A stretch of DNA of 64,000 nt, taken from NCBI RefSeq assembly GCF_022884085.1, contig NZ_JAGGCS010000002.1, positions 186,001 through 250,000 on the forward strand. Direction: 5' to 3'. The position numbers were made by a program, and so were the translations under genes. Under the pieces are notes generated by a model, which searched no databases, was not told the DNA's origin, and worked only from the letters and a program-made list of their open reading frames with translations. Of the stretch, positions 1-8,450 are shown piece after piece. Positions within the stretch are counted from its first letter, which is position 1. The number at the start of each line of letters is the position of its first letter. The stretch is from Paenirhizobium cremeum. Lineage in GTDB: Bacteria; Pseudomonadota; Alphaproteobacteria; Rhizobiales; Rhizobiaceae.

Positions 1-70
1 GGATCTTGCCGTCCTTGTCGAGAAGGGCGGGCTTTTCCTGGCCAAGGGGGCCGACGCGCATGAGTTTCAT
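1..70 (-). CDS. FAH-family hydrolase, 5' end only (likely 2,4-diketo-3-deoxy-L-fuconate hydrolase)
   Basis: Only the first 23 codons are in the window; the gene runs off the left edge. The N-terminus reads MKLMRVGPLGQEKPALLDKD, the usual start of fumarylacetoacetate-hydrolase-family enzymes that act on 2-keto acids. It is the last visible gene of the leftward L-fucose-type operon and starts 23 nt after the SDR gene stops. In the non-phosphorylating L-fucose route the last step is hydrolysis of 2,4-diketo-3-deoxy-L-fuconate to pyruvate and lactate by an FAH-family enzyme, which would complete the pathway here. The specific role is inferred from the neighbours; the catalytic part cannot be seen. 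Confidence 0.7.
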   Translation of the reverse strand, partial: MKLMRVGPLGQEKPALLDKDGKI

Positions 71-93
71 CGGGGAATTCCTTTCAAATGAGA

Positions 94-828
94 TTAGATC
101 GTCCAGCCGCCGTCGATGGCGTAGGCCTGACCAGTGGTATAGGTCGCGGTGGCGAGATGCACCGCCAGATCGGCGATTTCCTCAGGCGTGCCGAGGCGGC
201 CCATCGGCTGGCGGGCGATGAAGGCGGCGCGGGCGGCTTCATAATCGCCCTGGGCCTTCATGCGGTCCTGCAGCGAGGGGCTTTCCACCGTGCCGGGGCA
301 GATGGCGTTGCAGCGGATGCCCTGTGCCACATAATCGGCGGCGACCGACTTGGTGAGGCCGATGACGGCGGCCTTGGTGACGGAATAGGCGCAGCGGTTC
401 GGCACGCCCTTGATGGAGGAGGCGACCGACGCCATGTTGATGATCGCCCCGCCGCCACGCTCCAGCATGGAAGGAAGCACGGAGCGGATGGTGCGCACCA
501 TGGCGCGGACGTTGAGGTCGAAGGCGAAGTCCAGATCCTTGTCGGCCATTTCGAGGACCGAGCCGGAATGCACGAAGCCGGCGCAGTTGAACAGCACGTC
601 GAAGGGGCCGGTCTCGGCGACGACGGCGGTAACCGCTTCGTCCTTCAGCACGTCGAGCAGGCGGGTTTCGATGTTTACCTCACTGGCAAGGCTCTTCAGC
701 GCATCGGCATTGATGTCGGTGGCGACGACGGTCGCACCTGCGCGGGCGAAGGCGAGCGCGCTCGCCCGGCCGATGCCCTGGCCGGCAGCAGTGACCAGCA
801 CGCGCTTGTTTTCGAGGGGGAGGGGCAT
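94..828 (-). CDS. SDR oxidoreductase, likely 2-keto-3-deoxy-L-fuconate dehydrogenase
   Basis: 244 aa, the usual length of a classical short-chain dehydrogenase. The NAD-binding loop is seen near residues 15-21 (AAGQGIG), then the NCAG motif, an active-site serine before YSVTK (Tyr-x-x-x-Lys) and a PG motif after it. Asp at the end of the second strand (VATDIN) suggests NAD preference. In the L-fucose pathway this family oxidises 2-keto-3-deoxy-L-fuconate to the 2,4-diketo acid, which fits the FAH hydrolase directly downstream. SDRs are easily mis-assigned by substrate, so the family is certain but the substrate rests on operon context. Confidence 0.85.
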   Translation of the reverse strand: MPLPLENKRVLVTAAGQGIGRASALAFARAGATVVATDINADALKSLASEVNIETRLLDVLKDEAVTAVVAETGPFDVLFNCAGFVHSGSVLEMADKDLDFAFDLNVRAMVRTIRSVLPSMLERGGGAIINMASVASSIKGVPNRCAYSVTKAAVIGLTKSVAADYVAQGIRCNAICPGTVESPSLQDRMKAQGDYEAARAAFIARQPMGRLGTPEEIADLAVHLATATYTTGQAYAIDGGWTI

Positions 829-858
829 GGGGTTTCTTCCTTTCCTTAAGTCGGCGGA

Positions 859-1311
859 TCAGGCGGCCCTGGGTCGGCGCTCGACGATGTGGATATGGTC
901 GGCGGCGAGCACGACCTCGCCCTTCTGGTTGATGACTTCGGTGCGTTCGACGACGCGGCCGACTTCGGCACGCTTCGGATCGTCTTCCTTCAAATGAATG
1001 GTGACCCGGGTGTGGATGGTGTCGCCGATGAAGACGGGACGAATGAACCGCAGGCGGTCGTAGCCATAGGAGAAGGCAGCCGGGTTGATGACGCTGGCGG
1101 TCAGGCCGATGCCGATGGAAAAGACCATCGTGCCATGGGCGATGCGCTGGCCGAACGGCGTGGTCCTGGCGAATTCGGCATCCATGTGATGCGGGAAGAA
1201 ATCGCCGGTATGGCCGGCATGGACGATGAAATCCGTCTCGGTGATGGTGCGGCCCGTCGTCAGGCGCTGTGCGCCGACTTCGTAGTCCTCAAAATATCTC
1301 AGCTGTTCCAT
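859..1311 (-). CDS. MaoC-like hot-dog-fold dehydratase
   Basis: 150 aa. The start chosen is the ATG giving [15 protein letters not shown]; the reading frame extends further upstream only as out-of-context sequence inside the previous gene. The protein shows the MaoC pattern: an N-terminal FEDYEVG, then [21 protein letters not shown] with the Asp/His pair typical of (R)-specific enoyl-CoA hydratases, and a substrate-loop [12 protein letters not shown]. It lies between the SDR and the Gfo/Idh/MocA gene, 11 nt from the latter, so it is co-transcribed. No step of the known fucose route needs a MaoC hydratase. It might act on a sugar-acid intermediate or a CoA ester; its role is unknown. Confidence 0.85.
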   Translation of the reverse strand: MEQLRYFEDYEVGAQRLTTGRTITETDFIVHAGHTGDFFPHHMDAEFARTTPFGQRIAHGTMVFSIGIGLTASVINPAAFSYGYDRLRFIRPVFIGDTIHTRVTIHLKEDDPKRAEVGRVVERTEVINQKGEVVLAADHIHIVERRPRAA

Positions 1312-1322
1312 CGCGATCGTCC

Positions 1323-2393
1323 TTACTGCGGTAGTGTCTCGAGCGCGGTCGCAGGTGCCGCGTTCGACTGGTAGAGCGCCTCGACGAGCGCCATGGTCTT
1401 CCAGGCGTCCTCGACCGACGAGACGAGTTCGGCATCCTCGCCGGAGGCGTAGCGCTGCAGGTTGGCCATGCGGCCGACGAAGGCATCGGGGAACCAAGTG
1501 CCTTCCAGCGGCACGGTTACCCAGTCGCTGCCGCCCTTCGGGTAAATCTCCAGGATATCAGGCTCGCCGCGCGGATAATCGAGATTGACGCCGAGCTGGA
1601 CATAAGCTGCACCTTCTGTGCCGCACACACGGAATTCGCAGGCCTGATGCCTGCGGCCGAACTTATGGTCGTGGTTGATCGAGACGGCGCAGCGTACCCG
1701 GTCGCCATAGTCGAGGATCGCGGTGGTGCGGGTCTGCGCCATCTTGTGGTTCGGGTGGCCGATCGACTTTGCATGCACACCCTCCGGATCGCCGAGTATC
1801 TGCCGGATCAGGTCGAGATAATGGATCGAGTGCATGGCGATCTCGATGCGCGGCAGTCCCTCGAGGAAGGCCCAGAGCTGCCATGGCGTATCGAGCGCCA
1901 GATAGACGTCGAAATCGACGACCTCGCCGAGCAATCCCTTGGCGATGGCATCCTTCAGCGCCAGCATCATCGGCGCGAAGCGGAGCTGGAAGTTCACGGC
2001 CGCCTTAAGGTTTTTGGCCCGGCAGATCTTCAGGATTTCGGTCGCGGCCGCAAGATCCGAACCCATCGGCTTCTGGATCAGCACCGGTGCGCCATCCGGC
2101 AGGGCGGACAGCACTTTTGCATGGGCTGCCGGCGGGGTGGCGAGATCGAAGATGGCGTTCTCCACTGCCGCCGCTTCCTCGACGGAGGCATAGGCCGTGA
2201 CACCCCATTTGTCGGCAAGCGCCTTCGCCTTTTCGTAATCCGGATCGTAGAGCCCGGCGACGGGGAACCCGCCCTTGGCATAGGCGGGAAAATGCGCGTC
2301 GCTGACGATGGAGCCGGCGCCGAAGGTGACGATCGGGCGCGGCTTTGCCGGCCGCGGCCAGGACTGGGAAAGGGATTTCGGGTCGAAGGTCAT
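1323..2393 (-). CDS. Gfo/Idh/MocA-family oxidoreductase, candidate L-fucose dehydrogenase
   Basis: 356 aa from the ATG ([12 protein letters not shown]), preceded by a GGGGA ribosome site; a TTG five codons upstream is the alternative. The Rossmann loop [14 protein letters not shown] starts near residue 26. The family's EKP-like motif appears as QKPMGSD, and [11 protein letters not shown] supplies the conserved catalytic-region histidines. These enzymes oxidise or reduce sugars with NAD(P). A sugar dehydrogenase making the lactone is needed between the mutarotase and the lactonase in this pathway, and this is the only candidate in the operon. That assignment is inference. My recollection of the Sinorhizobium pSymB fucose locus is of a similar gene order. 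Confidence 0.85.
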   Translation of the reverse strand: MTFDPKSLSQSWPRPAKPRPIVTFGAGSIVSDAHFPAYAKGGFPVAGLYDPDYEKAKALADKWGVTAYASVEEAAAVENAIFDLATPPAAHAKVLSALPDGAPVLIQKPMGSDLAAATEILKICRAKNLKAAVNFQLRFAPMMLALKDAIAKGLLGEVVDFDVYLALDTPWQLWAFLEGLPRIEIAMHSIHYLDLIRQILGDPEGVHAKSIGHPNHKMAQTRTTAILDYGDRVRCAVSINHDHKFGRRHQACEFRVCGTEGAAYVQLGVNLDYPRGEPDILEIYPKGGSDWVTVPLEGTWFPDAFVGRMANLQRYASGEDAELVSSVEDAWKTMALVEALYQSNAAPATALETLPQ

Positions 2394-2420
2394 AAGCTTT
2401 TTCCCCAAGCCGGCGCTGCG

Positions 2421-2750
2421 TTACGCATGAAAGAATACCTCCTCCATCGACGCCCACCACTCACCATCCTTGCGGCTATCAAGGGGCTGCTGGCAGGGCA
2501 TGCAGACGGCCCACCATTCCTGGGTCTTCGGGTCGGCGGCCATCTTCGCCATGTCGGCTTGGTAATCGGTGCCGTGATATTCGAAGAAGGAGAAGAGCAG
2601 GTTCTCCGGCTCCTTCAGGAAAATCGAGTAGTTCCGGATGTTGCAGGCGGAAATCATCGCCAGCACCTCGGGCCAGACGGCCGCGTGCAGGCGCTTGTAT
2701 TCCTCGAGCTTTTCCGGCCTCACGCCGATCACCATGCCGATGCGCTGCAT
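2421..2750 (-). CDS. L-rhamnose/L-fucose mutarotase family protein
   Basis: 109 aa, matching the small single-domain DUF718/RhaM-type mutarotases (about 104-112 aa). The start MQRIGMVIGVRPEKLEEYKRLH follows a GGAGGAAAC ribosome site. Family landmarks are the Y-K-x-x-H near residue 22 (EYKRLHAAVWPE), NYSIFL, and the C-terminal W-W and MEEVFFHA stretch. Such enzymes interconvert anomers of deoxy-L-sugars so that the dehydrogenase gets its preferred form. The gene sits 13 nt after the enolase-superfamily gene, which supports a 6-deoxy-L-sugar as the substrate of the locus. Confidence 0.9.
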   Translation of the reverse strand: MQRIGMVIGVRPEKLEEYKRLHAAVWPEVLAMISACNIRNYSIFLKEPENLLFSFFEYHGTDYQADMAKMAADPKTQEWWAVCMPCQQPLDSRKDGEWWASMEEVFFHA

Positions 2751-2763
2751 AGTCGTTTCCTCC

Positions 2764-3873
2764 TTACCGGATCTCGCGGTCGAATTCTGTGATCCGGCGG
2801 CCGTCGATGGCGTCCCAGTCCCACGCAATGCCGAGGCCGGGCGTCTCGGGCGCGAGCGCCATGCCGTCTTCGATCCTCAGGCGCGAGGTGGTGATGTCGT
2901 CGAGCTGGGGGATGTATTCGACATACTTGCCGTTCGGCACGGCGCAGGTCAGGCTGACATGCAGTTCCATCAGGAAGTGCGGGCAGACCGGCATGTCGAA
3001 GGCTTCGGCCGCATGCGCCACCTTGAGCCAGGGGGTGATGCCGCCGATACGGCCGGCATCCACCTGCACGATGGAGCATGCCCCTTTCTGCATGTACTCG
3101 CGGAAGTGACGGATCGAATAGAGCGACTCGCCGACAGCGACCGGCGTTGCGGTCGAACGATTAAGCCTGACGTGACCGTCGATATCGTCGGCCGGGAGCG
3201 GTTCCTCCAGCCAGGCGAGATCGAGTTCCCTCAACCGTTCGGCGCGGCGGATCACCTCGTCGACGGCGAAGCCCTGATTGGCATCGGTCATGATCTCATA
3301 GGCATCGCCGACGGCCTTGCGAACGGCCGAGAGGCGGGCGAAATCCTCGGAACCGCTGGGCTTGCCGATCTTCACCTTTGAGCCACTGAAGCCCCTCGAT
3401 CTCGCGTCCAGCGCATCCTCGACCAGCGCCTCGGTCGGAATATGCAGCCAGCCGCCTTCCGTGGTGTAGAGCGGGCAGCGATCCCTGGCGCCGCCTGCGA
3501 GCTTCCACAGCGGCAGCCCCTGCTTGCGGGCGCGAAGATCCCAGAGAGCCGTGTCGATGGCCGCAAGCGCAATCGAGGTGATCGCGCCGATGGTGGTCGC
3601 ATGGGTGGCGAATTCCAGTTCATGCCAGATCGCCTCGATCCGGTCGGCGTCGCGGCCGATCAGGCGGGGGCTAAGATGATCGGCGAGAAGCCGCATGACG
3701 GAGGAGCCGCCGGTGCCGATGGTGTAGCTGTAGCCGGTGCCCATGGCGCCATCACTGTCGGTGATGGTGACGAGCGGGGTTTCCTGGCTGACGAAACTCT
3801 GGATCGCATCCGTGCGCTCGACCTTCGGGCGAAGGTCGACCATTTTCAGCTCTATACGTTCGATCCGTGCCAT
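2764..3873 (-). CDS. enolase-superfamily sugar-acid dehydratase, likely L-fuconate dehydratase
   Basis: 369 aa with the mandelate racemase / muconate lactonizing enzyme fold. The Lys-x-Lys motif is at about residues 166-168 (KVK), the metal ligands at about Asp197 (DANQG), Glu223 (EEPL) and Glu249 (GES), then VDAGRIGG (Asp272) and His299 (CPHF), giving the Asp-His dyad. This is the residue set of acid-sugar dehydratases. It should convert L-fuconate, or a similar aldonate, to the 2-keto-3-deoxy acid used by the SDR downstream. It starts 1 nt before the ATPase gene stops. The exact aldonate cannot be read from sequence, and at 369 aa it is shorter than the fuconate dehydratase I know from Xanthomonas. 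Confidence 0.85.
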   Translation of the reverse strand: MARIERIELKMVDLRPKVERTDAIQSFVSQETPLVTITDSDGAMGTGYSYTIGTGGSSVMRLLADHLSPRLIGRDADRIEAIWHELEFATHATTIGAITSIALAAIDTALWDLRARKQGLPLWKLAGGARDRCPLYTTEGGWLHIPTEALVEDALDARSRGFSGSKVKIGKPSGSEDFARLSAVRKAVGDAYEIMTDANQGFAVDEVIRRAERLRELDLAWLEEPLPADDIDGHVRLNRSTATPVAVGESLYSIRHFREYMQKGACSIVQVDAGRIGGITPWLKVAHAAEAFDMPVCPHFLMELHVSLTCAVPNGKYVEYIPQLDDITTSRLRIEDGMALAPETPGLGIAWDWDAIDGRRITEFDREIR

Positions 3874-3874
3874 G

Positions 3875-4972
3875 TCAGCCTCTCAGGGTCCTGCCGGTTT
3901 CCCGGTCGAACATGTGGGCCTGAGAAAGGTCGAGCGAGAAGGAGAGGCTTTCGCCGCTCTTCAGCGCGCGCGGGTTCAGCATGCGGCTCACCCATTCGCT
4001 GCCGCCCAGTTCGGCGAAAACCAGCGTCTCGTTGCCGAGCGGTTCGGTGATCGTCACCTTGAGGTCGGTCCTGTAGACGTCGGTTTCCTCCCCGGAATGG
4101 ATGCCGTGACCCGTGGGATAGATGTCGTCGGGGCGAAGGCCGAAGGTGACCTTCCGGCCGGCGCTGACACGCGAGGCGAACTGCTGCGGCAGAGGCAGGC
4201 TGTCGCCATTGGCGAAGACGACGCGGCCGTCGGCGATTTCGGCGTCCTTGAGGTTCATCGGCGGCGAACCGATGAAGCCGGCAACGAACTTCGAATTCGG
4301 GCGCTGGAACACTTCCTCCGGCGTGCCGACCTGTTCGATATAACCGTCACGCATGATGACGATGCGGTCGGCAAGCGTCATCGCCTCGACCTGGTCATGG
4401 GTGACGTAGATCACCGTCGATTGCACCTTGGCGTGCAGCTTCTTGATCTCGGTGCGCATCTGGGTTCTGAGCTTGGCGTCGAGGTTCGACAGCGGTTCGT
4501 CGAACAGGAAGACGTCCGGATCGCGCACGATGGCGCGGCCCATGGCGACCCGCTGGCGCTGGCCACCGGACAGTTGCGATGGACGACGGTCGAGAAGGGC
4601 GGTCAGGTCCAGGGTGCGGGCCGCTTCCTCGACACGGGGGGCGATGTCCTCCGGCTTCATGCCGGCGATTTTCAGCGAGAAGCCCATGTTTTCGCGCACG
4701 GTCATGTGCGGGTAGAGGGCATAGGACTGGAACACCATGGCGAGATTGCGGGCGCGAGGCGGCAGGTCGTTGACCACGCGGCCGCCGATCTTGAGGTTGC
4801 CGCCGGAGATCGGCTCCAGGCCGGCGATCATGCGCAGCGTCGTCGACTTGCCGCAGCCGGAGGGGCCGACAAGCGCGATGAATTCGCGGTCCGCCACTTC
4901 GAGGTCGATGCCATGCACCACTTCGAGCGCGCCATAGCGCTTGACCAGCTTTTCAAGGGAAACGGTTGCCAT
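3875..4972 (-). CDS. sugar ABC transporter ATPase, UgpC/MsmK type
   Basis: 365 aa. The nucleotide-binding domain has Walker A GPSGCGKST near residues 36-44, the Q-loop (FQSYALYPHMTV), signature LSGGQRQR, Walker B VFLFDEPLSNLDAKL and switch His in VTHDQ. A C-terminal regulatory domain (after about residue 240) with LRPDDIYP is typical of CUT1 carbohydrate importers. It should form a dimer under the two permeases encoded just upstream, with 3 nt between the genes. Membrane-associated, cytoplasmic face. Confidence 0.95.
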   Translation of the reverse strand: MATVSLEKLVKRYGALEVVHGIDLEVADREFIALVGPSGCGKSTTLRMIAGLEPISGGNLKIGGRVVNDLPPRARNLAMVFQSYALYPHMTVRENMGFSLKIAGMKPEDIAPRVEEAARTLDLTALLDRRPSQLSGGQRQRVAMGRAIVRDPDVFLFDEPLSNLDAKLRTQMRTEIKKLHAKVQSTVIYVTHDQVEAMTLADRIVIMRDGYIEQVGTPEEVFQRPNSKFVAGFIGSPPMNLKDAEIADGRVVFANGDSLPLPQQFASRVSAGRKVTFGLRPDDIYPTGHGIHSGEETDVYRTDLKVTITEPLGNETLVFAELGGSEWVSRMLNPRALKSGESLSFSLDLSQAHMFDRETGRTLRG

Positions 4973-4975
4973 GGT

Positions 4976-5842
4976 CTATCCTTTGACTGCGCCGGAGGTA
5001 AGGCCGGATACGAGGTGTTTCTGCACGATGAAGGTCAGCACGAGCGCCGGGATAATCATCACGACGGCGAGCGCGCACATGCCGCGCCAGTCGATGGTGA
5101 ATTCCGCGGTGTAGTCGAGCAGGCCGACGGGCAGGGTCTTGGAGGTGACGGAACGGGTGAGCTGCGAGGCAAGCGCGAACTCGTTCCAAGAGGTGAGGAA
5201 GGCGAAGATGCCGGCGGACGCGATGCCGGGCCCGGCAAGGGGGAATTCCACCTGCCAGAAGGCCTGCCAGCGGGTGCAGCCGTCGATCTGTGCGGCTTCG
5301 GCGAGATCCTTCGGCACCTGACGGAAGAAGCCGTCGATCAGCCAGATGGTGAAGGGCACGTTCAGCGCGACATAGGCGAGGATCAGGCCGAAATGGCTGT
5401 CGATGATGCCGAGTTTCGAATAGACGAAGAAGAGCGGCAGGGAGAGCGCGATGCCGGGCACGGTGCGGGTCAGCATCAGGCCGAGGAAGATGCCGGACTT
5501 GCCCTTGAAGCGGTAGCGCGCGAAGGCATAGCCGCCGGCCATGCCGATGGCGAGCGAGACGACCGTCGAGGTGATCGAGACAATCAGAGAGTTGCGGAAG
5601 TATTCGATGACCGGAATGCCGCCCTGGCCGATGCCGGAGAACATGGCGATATAGGCATCGAGGGAAAGATCCTGGGGTATCCAAACCGGAGGCTTCGCCA
5701 TGATTTCCACCGTCGGGCGGAAAGAGGCGAGCACGATCCAGAGGCCGGGAAGGCAGATGACGGTCATCGCCAGGAAGAGGGTGACCTTATGGGCAAGCGA
5801 AAGCAGCGTGGCCTTGAAGCGGTGTTGTGCGTTCTCGTTCAT
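4976..5842 (-). CDS. sugar ABC transporter permease, MalG type
   Basis: 288 aa from ATG (MNENAQHRFK). The open frame extends further upstream but overlaps the previous permease gene, and this ATG is the first with sensible coding. About six membrane segments are visible, and the cytoplasmic EAA loop is seen as EAAQIDGCTRWQAFWQVEFPLAGPGI. The large loop before the second segment (RPTVEIMAKPPVWIPQDLSLDAY) is typical of MalG-like inner-membrane subunits. It pairs with the permease encoded immediately upstream, whose stop lies 1 nt before this start. Confidence 0.93.
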   Translation of the reverse strand: MNENAQHRFKATLLSLAHKVTLFLAMTVICLPGLWIVLASFRPTVEIMAKPPVWIPQDLSLDAYIAMFSGIGQGGIPVIEYFRNSLIVSITSTVVSLAIGMAGGYAFARYRFKGKSGIFLGLMLTRTVPGIALSLPLFFVYSKLGIIDSHFGLILAYVALNVPFTIWLIDGFFRQVPKDLAEAAQIDGCTRWQAFWQVEFPLAGPGIASAGIFAFLTSWNEFALASQLTRSVTSKTLPVGLLDYTAEFTIDWRGMCALAVVMIIPALVLTFIVQKHLVSGLTSGAVKG

Positions 5843-5843
5843 C

Positions 5844-6740
5844 TCACCACTCCGCAGCGATCTGGGTGCGGGCTGCCGCCAGCTTCCGGTAGAAATAGAC
5901 GGTGAAGAGGATCGACAGCAGGATGGCGAAATAGGCCATGGCATTGGCGAGCCCCATGCGGGCGTCGGAATAGGCGGTGCGGGCGACGAGCGTCCAGAGA
6001 AGTTCCGTGCGCTTGGCCGGGCCGCCATCGGTCATGATCTTGACGATATCGTAGGCACGGGCGACGTCCAGCGAGCGGATCGTCATGGCGATATAGGCAA
6101 AGGGCATGATGAAGGGCCAGGTGACGTAGCGGAAGGTCTGGAAGGGCGTGCAGCCATCGACCCGGGCGGCCTCGATCGGTTCCTTCGGCATGGCGAGCAG
6201 GCCGGCGAGGATCAGGATGGCGAAGACCGAGGTGGACGACCAGATTTCGGCGGTCAGGATCGCCCAGAAGGCGAGCTGTCCGTCGATCAGCCACGGGATC
6301 GCCTGATCGGTGAGGCCGAGCGACTGCAGCGCATTGTTAATCAGGCCGATATTGTCGTTGAACATGAACTTGAACTGGAAGCCGACGAGGATCGGCGAGA
6401 ACATCATCGGAAACATCATGACGGTTCTGAGGATGCGCTGACCCTGCGTCGCCTTCTCGACCAGCATGGCGAGGCCGAGGCCGAGCAGCATTTCGAGGTT
6501 AAGCGCGACGGTGAGCAGGAGGACGGTGCGGCCGAAGGCGCTCCAGAACTCCAGATCGGTCAGGATGCGCTGATAATTGCGGAAGCCGACCAGCGTGTAG
6601 AGCGATGCCGGCTGGGTGAGCCGGAAAGCGGTAAAGCTCGAATACAGCGACAGCAGAAGAGGGATGACGACGACGGCTGCCAGGACGATGAATGCGGGCA
6701 GCAGAAGCAGGACGGGTGCCGGTGGTCTCCAGCCTTTCAT
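5844..6740 (-). CDS. sugar ABC transporter permease, MalF type
   Basis: 298 aa. The first membrane helix is at residues 8-30 (VLLLLPAFIVLAAVVVIPLL), followed by five more, with the EAA loop EAARVDGCTPFQTFRYVTWP near residue 200. This is the partner of the MalG-type permease encoded directly downstream. A 244-nt gap containing a folded repeat separates it from the binding-protein gene upstream. Such repeats often uncouple expression of the abundant binding protein from the membrane subunits; that is inference here. Confidence 0.93.
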   Translation of the reverse strand: MKGWRPPAPVLLLLPAFIVLAAVVVIPLLLSLYSSFTAFRLTQPASLYTLVGFRNYQRILTDLEFWSAFGRTVLLLTVALNLEMLLGLGLAMLVEKATQGQRILRTVMMFPMMFSPILVGFQFKFMFNDNIGLINNALQSLGLTDQAIPWLIDGQLAFWAILTAEIWSSTSVFAILILAGLLAMPKEPIEAARVDGCTPFQTFRYVTWPFIMPFAYIAMTIRSLDVARAYDIVKIMTDGGPAKRTELLWTLVARTAYSDARMGLANAMAYFAILLSILFTVYFYRKLAAARTQIAAEW

Positions 6741-6848
6741 GAAATGCCTCTCCTGTATGCTTTAATAGACGTGGTCCGGATGACGGCGCGGCGGAGCTTT
6801 GCATCGTGCGAGATCCCCGCTGTGTTCCGACTGCCTGTTGATTGGGCC

Positions 6849-6964
6849 TTGCCCCTCATCCGCCTGCCAGCACCTTCTCCCCCCGCAGGCGGGGAGAAGG
6901 AACAGGCTGCGACCTGTCCGTTTCCTCTCCCCGCTTGCGGGGAGAGGGGCAGGGCGAGGGGCAA
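6849..6964. repeat. RIME/REP-like intergenic palindromic element, copy 1
   Basis: The element is bounded by a perfect 9-bp inverted repeat, TTGCCCCTC at 6849-6857 and GAGGGGCAA at 6956-6964. Inside are two strong hairpins, one with arms around CCTTCTCCCC and GGGGAGAAGG and one with arms around CTCTCCCCGC and GCGGGGAGAG. This cloverleaf layout is that of the short mosaic repeats scattered between genes in Rhizobium and Agrobacterium. It sits inside the operon, between the binding-protein gene and the first permease gene, where it could act as an mRNA processing or stability barrier. A related element lies at 43631-43781. Confidence 0.8.
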
Positions 6965-6984
6965 TTCCATCCCGCGTGCGAGCC

Positions 6985-8301
6985 TTACAGCGCGCCGGCG
7001 TCCTCAAGGATTTCGGTCGCCTTCTTCGCGGCTGCGTCGAGGGCGTCCTTGGAGGACTTGTCGCCGAGGATGGCGGCCTGCAGTTCCGGATAGACGGCGT
7101 TGGAGATCTCGATCCACGACGGCGTCTGCGGAACGGCGAAGGCATGCTTGGCCGCTTCCTGGAAGGCGCTCAGAACCTCCTTCTTGTAAGGATCGCTCTC
7201 GGCCTGCTTGATGTCCCAATCCCAGACGGCGGTGCGCGTCGGCAGCGGGCCTGCGGCGGCCTCGAGCTTCTGGCTGTCCTCGTTGGTGAGGAACCAGACG
7301 AGCGAAGCGGCGGCTTCCTTGTTGGCGCAACTCTCGGTGACCGAGAAACCATGGTGGCCGGACCAGCCGGTGCGCTTGCCGGAAGAGCCCGCCGGCTGCA
7401 CCTTCACGCCGACATTGCCGGCGACCTTGGACGACTTCGGGTCGTTGAAGAAGGATGCCCAGCCAGGCCAGTCGAGATTGACCGCGATGGTGCCGGAAGC
7501 GAAACCCTGGCCGAGATCATCCCAGAGATAGTTGGTGGTGCCGGCCGGAACGGCCTTGGCCTTGTAGAGATTGACGAACCAGTCGAGCGCGCGAACGCCG
7601 GCCTCGGAATTGAAAGCCGGCTTGCCGTCCTTGTCGAGGTATTCGCCGCCTTCGGCCACCAGCATTTCGAAGAAGCGGCCGTTGATCGCCTCTTCCTTGC
7701 CGGCGAACTGCGTGCCGTAGAAATCCGGCGGGCTTGCGAAGAAGATCGCCTGATCGGTGACCTGCTGCCAGGTATCCGGCGGCGCGAGCTCGTAGCCGTA
7801 TTTTTCCTTGAAGGCCTTCTTCTTCGCTTCGTCCTGATAGAGGCTCTTCTGGTAGTAAAGCGCCGAGACGTCGAACTGGGCGCGCGGCAGCATGACCAGC
7901 TTGCCATCGAGCGTCGAGGCCTTGATATTCGCCGGAACGAAGGCGTCGATCTCTTCCTTGGGCAGGAGCGCGGAGAGATCGGTGTAGATATCGGGATACT
8001 GGGGAGCGAAGGAGGAGTGGTTGGAACCGACGCACCAGGAAATGTTTCCGGTGGCGATGTCCGACTTGATCTCCTTGTCGAGCTCGAAATGGTTCTTCTT
8101 GGAAATGACGTTGACCTTGGCGCCCGTCGCCTTCTCCCATTCGGCAATGCGGGCATAAAGGGCTTCGTACTGCTGACCGCCGATCAGCTTGGCATCGATG
8201 GAGACGCCTTCGAACTTGCCAGGCAGGTCGGCCGCGAAGACCGCGCCCGCCCACGCACATAGTATTGCGCCGGCTGCGACGCCGGTCCAAAATTTCGACA
8301 T
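6985..8301 (-). CDS. sugar ABC transporter substrate-binding protein
   Basis: 438 aa from ATG (MSKFWTGVAAGAILCAWAGAVFAADL), directly after a GGAGGAGAAA ribosome site. The longer open frame lacks a ribosome site and would bury the signal peptide. The signal peptide is clear, with likely cleavage after AVFA. The mature protein is a family 1 (MalE/UgpB-like) binding protein, shown by EKATGAKVNVISKKNHFELDKEIKSDIATG and the C-terminal WIEISNAVYPELQAAILG. Periplasmic. It is the first gene of the leftward fucose-type operon and is read from the control region at 8302-8450. Confidence 0.93.
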   Translation of the reverse strand: MSKFWTGVAAGAILCAWAGAVFAADLPGKFEGVSIDAKLIGGQQYEALYARIAEWEKATGAKVNVISKKNHFELDKEIKSDIATGNISWCVGSNHSSFAPQYPDIYTDLSALLPKEEIDAFVPANIKASTLDGKLVMLPRAQFDVSALYYQKSLYQDEAKKKAFKEKYGYELAPPDTWQQVTDQAIFFASPPDFYGTQFAGKEEAINGRFFEMLVAEGGEYLDKDGKPAFNSEAGVRALDWFVNLYKAKAVPAGTTNYLWDDLGQGFASGTIAVNLDWPGWASFFNDPKSSKVAGNVGVKVQPAGSSGKRTGWSGHHGFSVTESCANKEAAASLVWFLTNEDSQKLEAAAGPLPTRTAVWDWDIKQAESDPYKKEVLSAFQEAAKHAFAVPQTPSWIEISNAVYPELQAAILGDKSSKDALDAAAKKATEILEDAGAL

Positions 8302-8347
8302 TTTCTCCTCCCATTCGGCTTGCGCCTCAGCCCTCACCCATGAGAGC

Positions 8348-8428
8348 TTCATTCATATACAAACCATTTATTTATGATGCGTCAAGCTGAAAGTGTTGCG
8401 GAGGCCTGTTTCTGCGTATATGAATGAA
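8348..8428. promoter_or_regulatory. 13-bp inverted repeat, probable IclR operator pair
   Basis: TTCATTCATATAC at 8348-8360 is repeated as its exact reverse complement GTATATGAATGAA at 8416-8428. The right copy overlaps a second palindrome, TATGAAT-N6-ATTCATA (8419-8438), which runs up to the ribosome site of the IclR gene. The left copy overlaps the predicted -10 of the binding-protein operon. This is the layout expected if the IclR protein binds both promoters and represses itself and the transport operon until an inducer appears. Binding is inferred from position and symmetry only. Confidence 0.6.
8356..8385 (-). promoter_or_regulatory. candidate promoter of the fucose-type operon
   Basis: On the minus strand TTGACG (8385-8380) is followed after 18 nt by TGTATA (8361-8356), a reasonable housekeeping-sigma -35/-10 pair reading toward the binding-protein gene at 8301. 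The left arm of the 13-bp inverted repeat covers the -10. Confidence 0.45.
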
Positions 8429-8450
8429 TCTATTCATAGGGGAGGGCGTG

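Noticed and set aside
2753-2828. Upstream extension of the mutarotase frame
   Set aside because: It lies within the end of the enolase-superfamily gene and the internal ATG at 2750 has a ribosome site and gives the family's normal length.
3737-5905. 722-codon open frame on the plus strand across the fucose-type ABC genes
   Set aside because: Antisense to three clear ABC genes; composition and lack of motifs mark it as a shadow.
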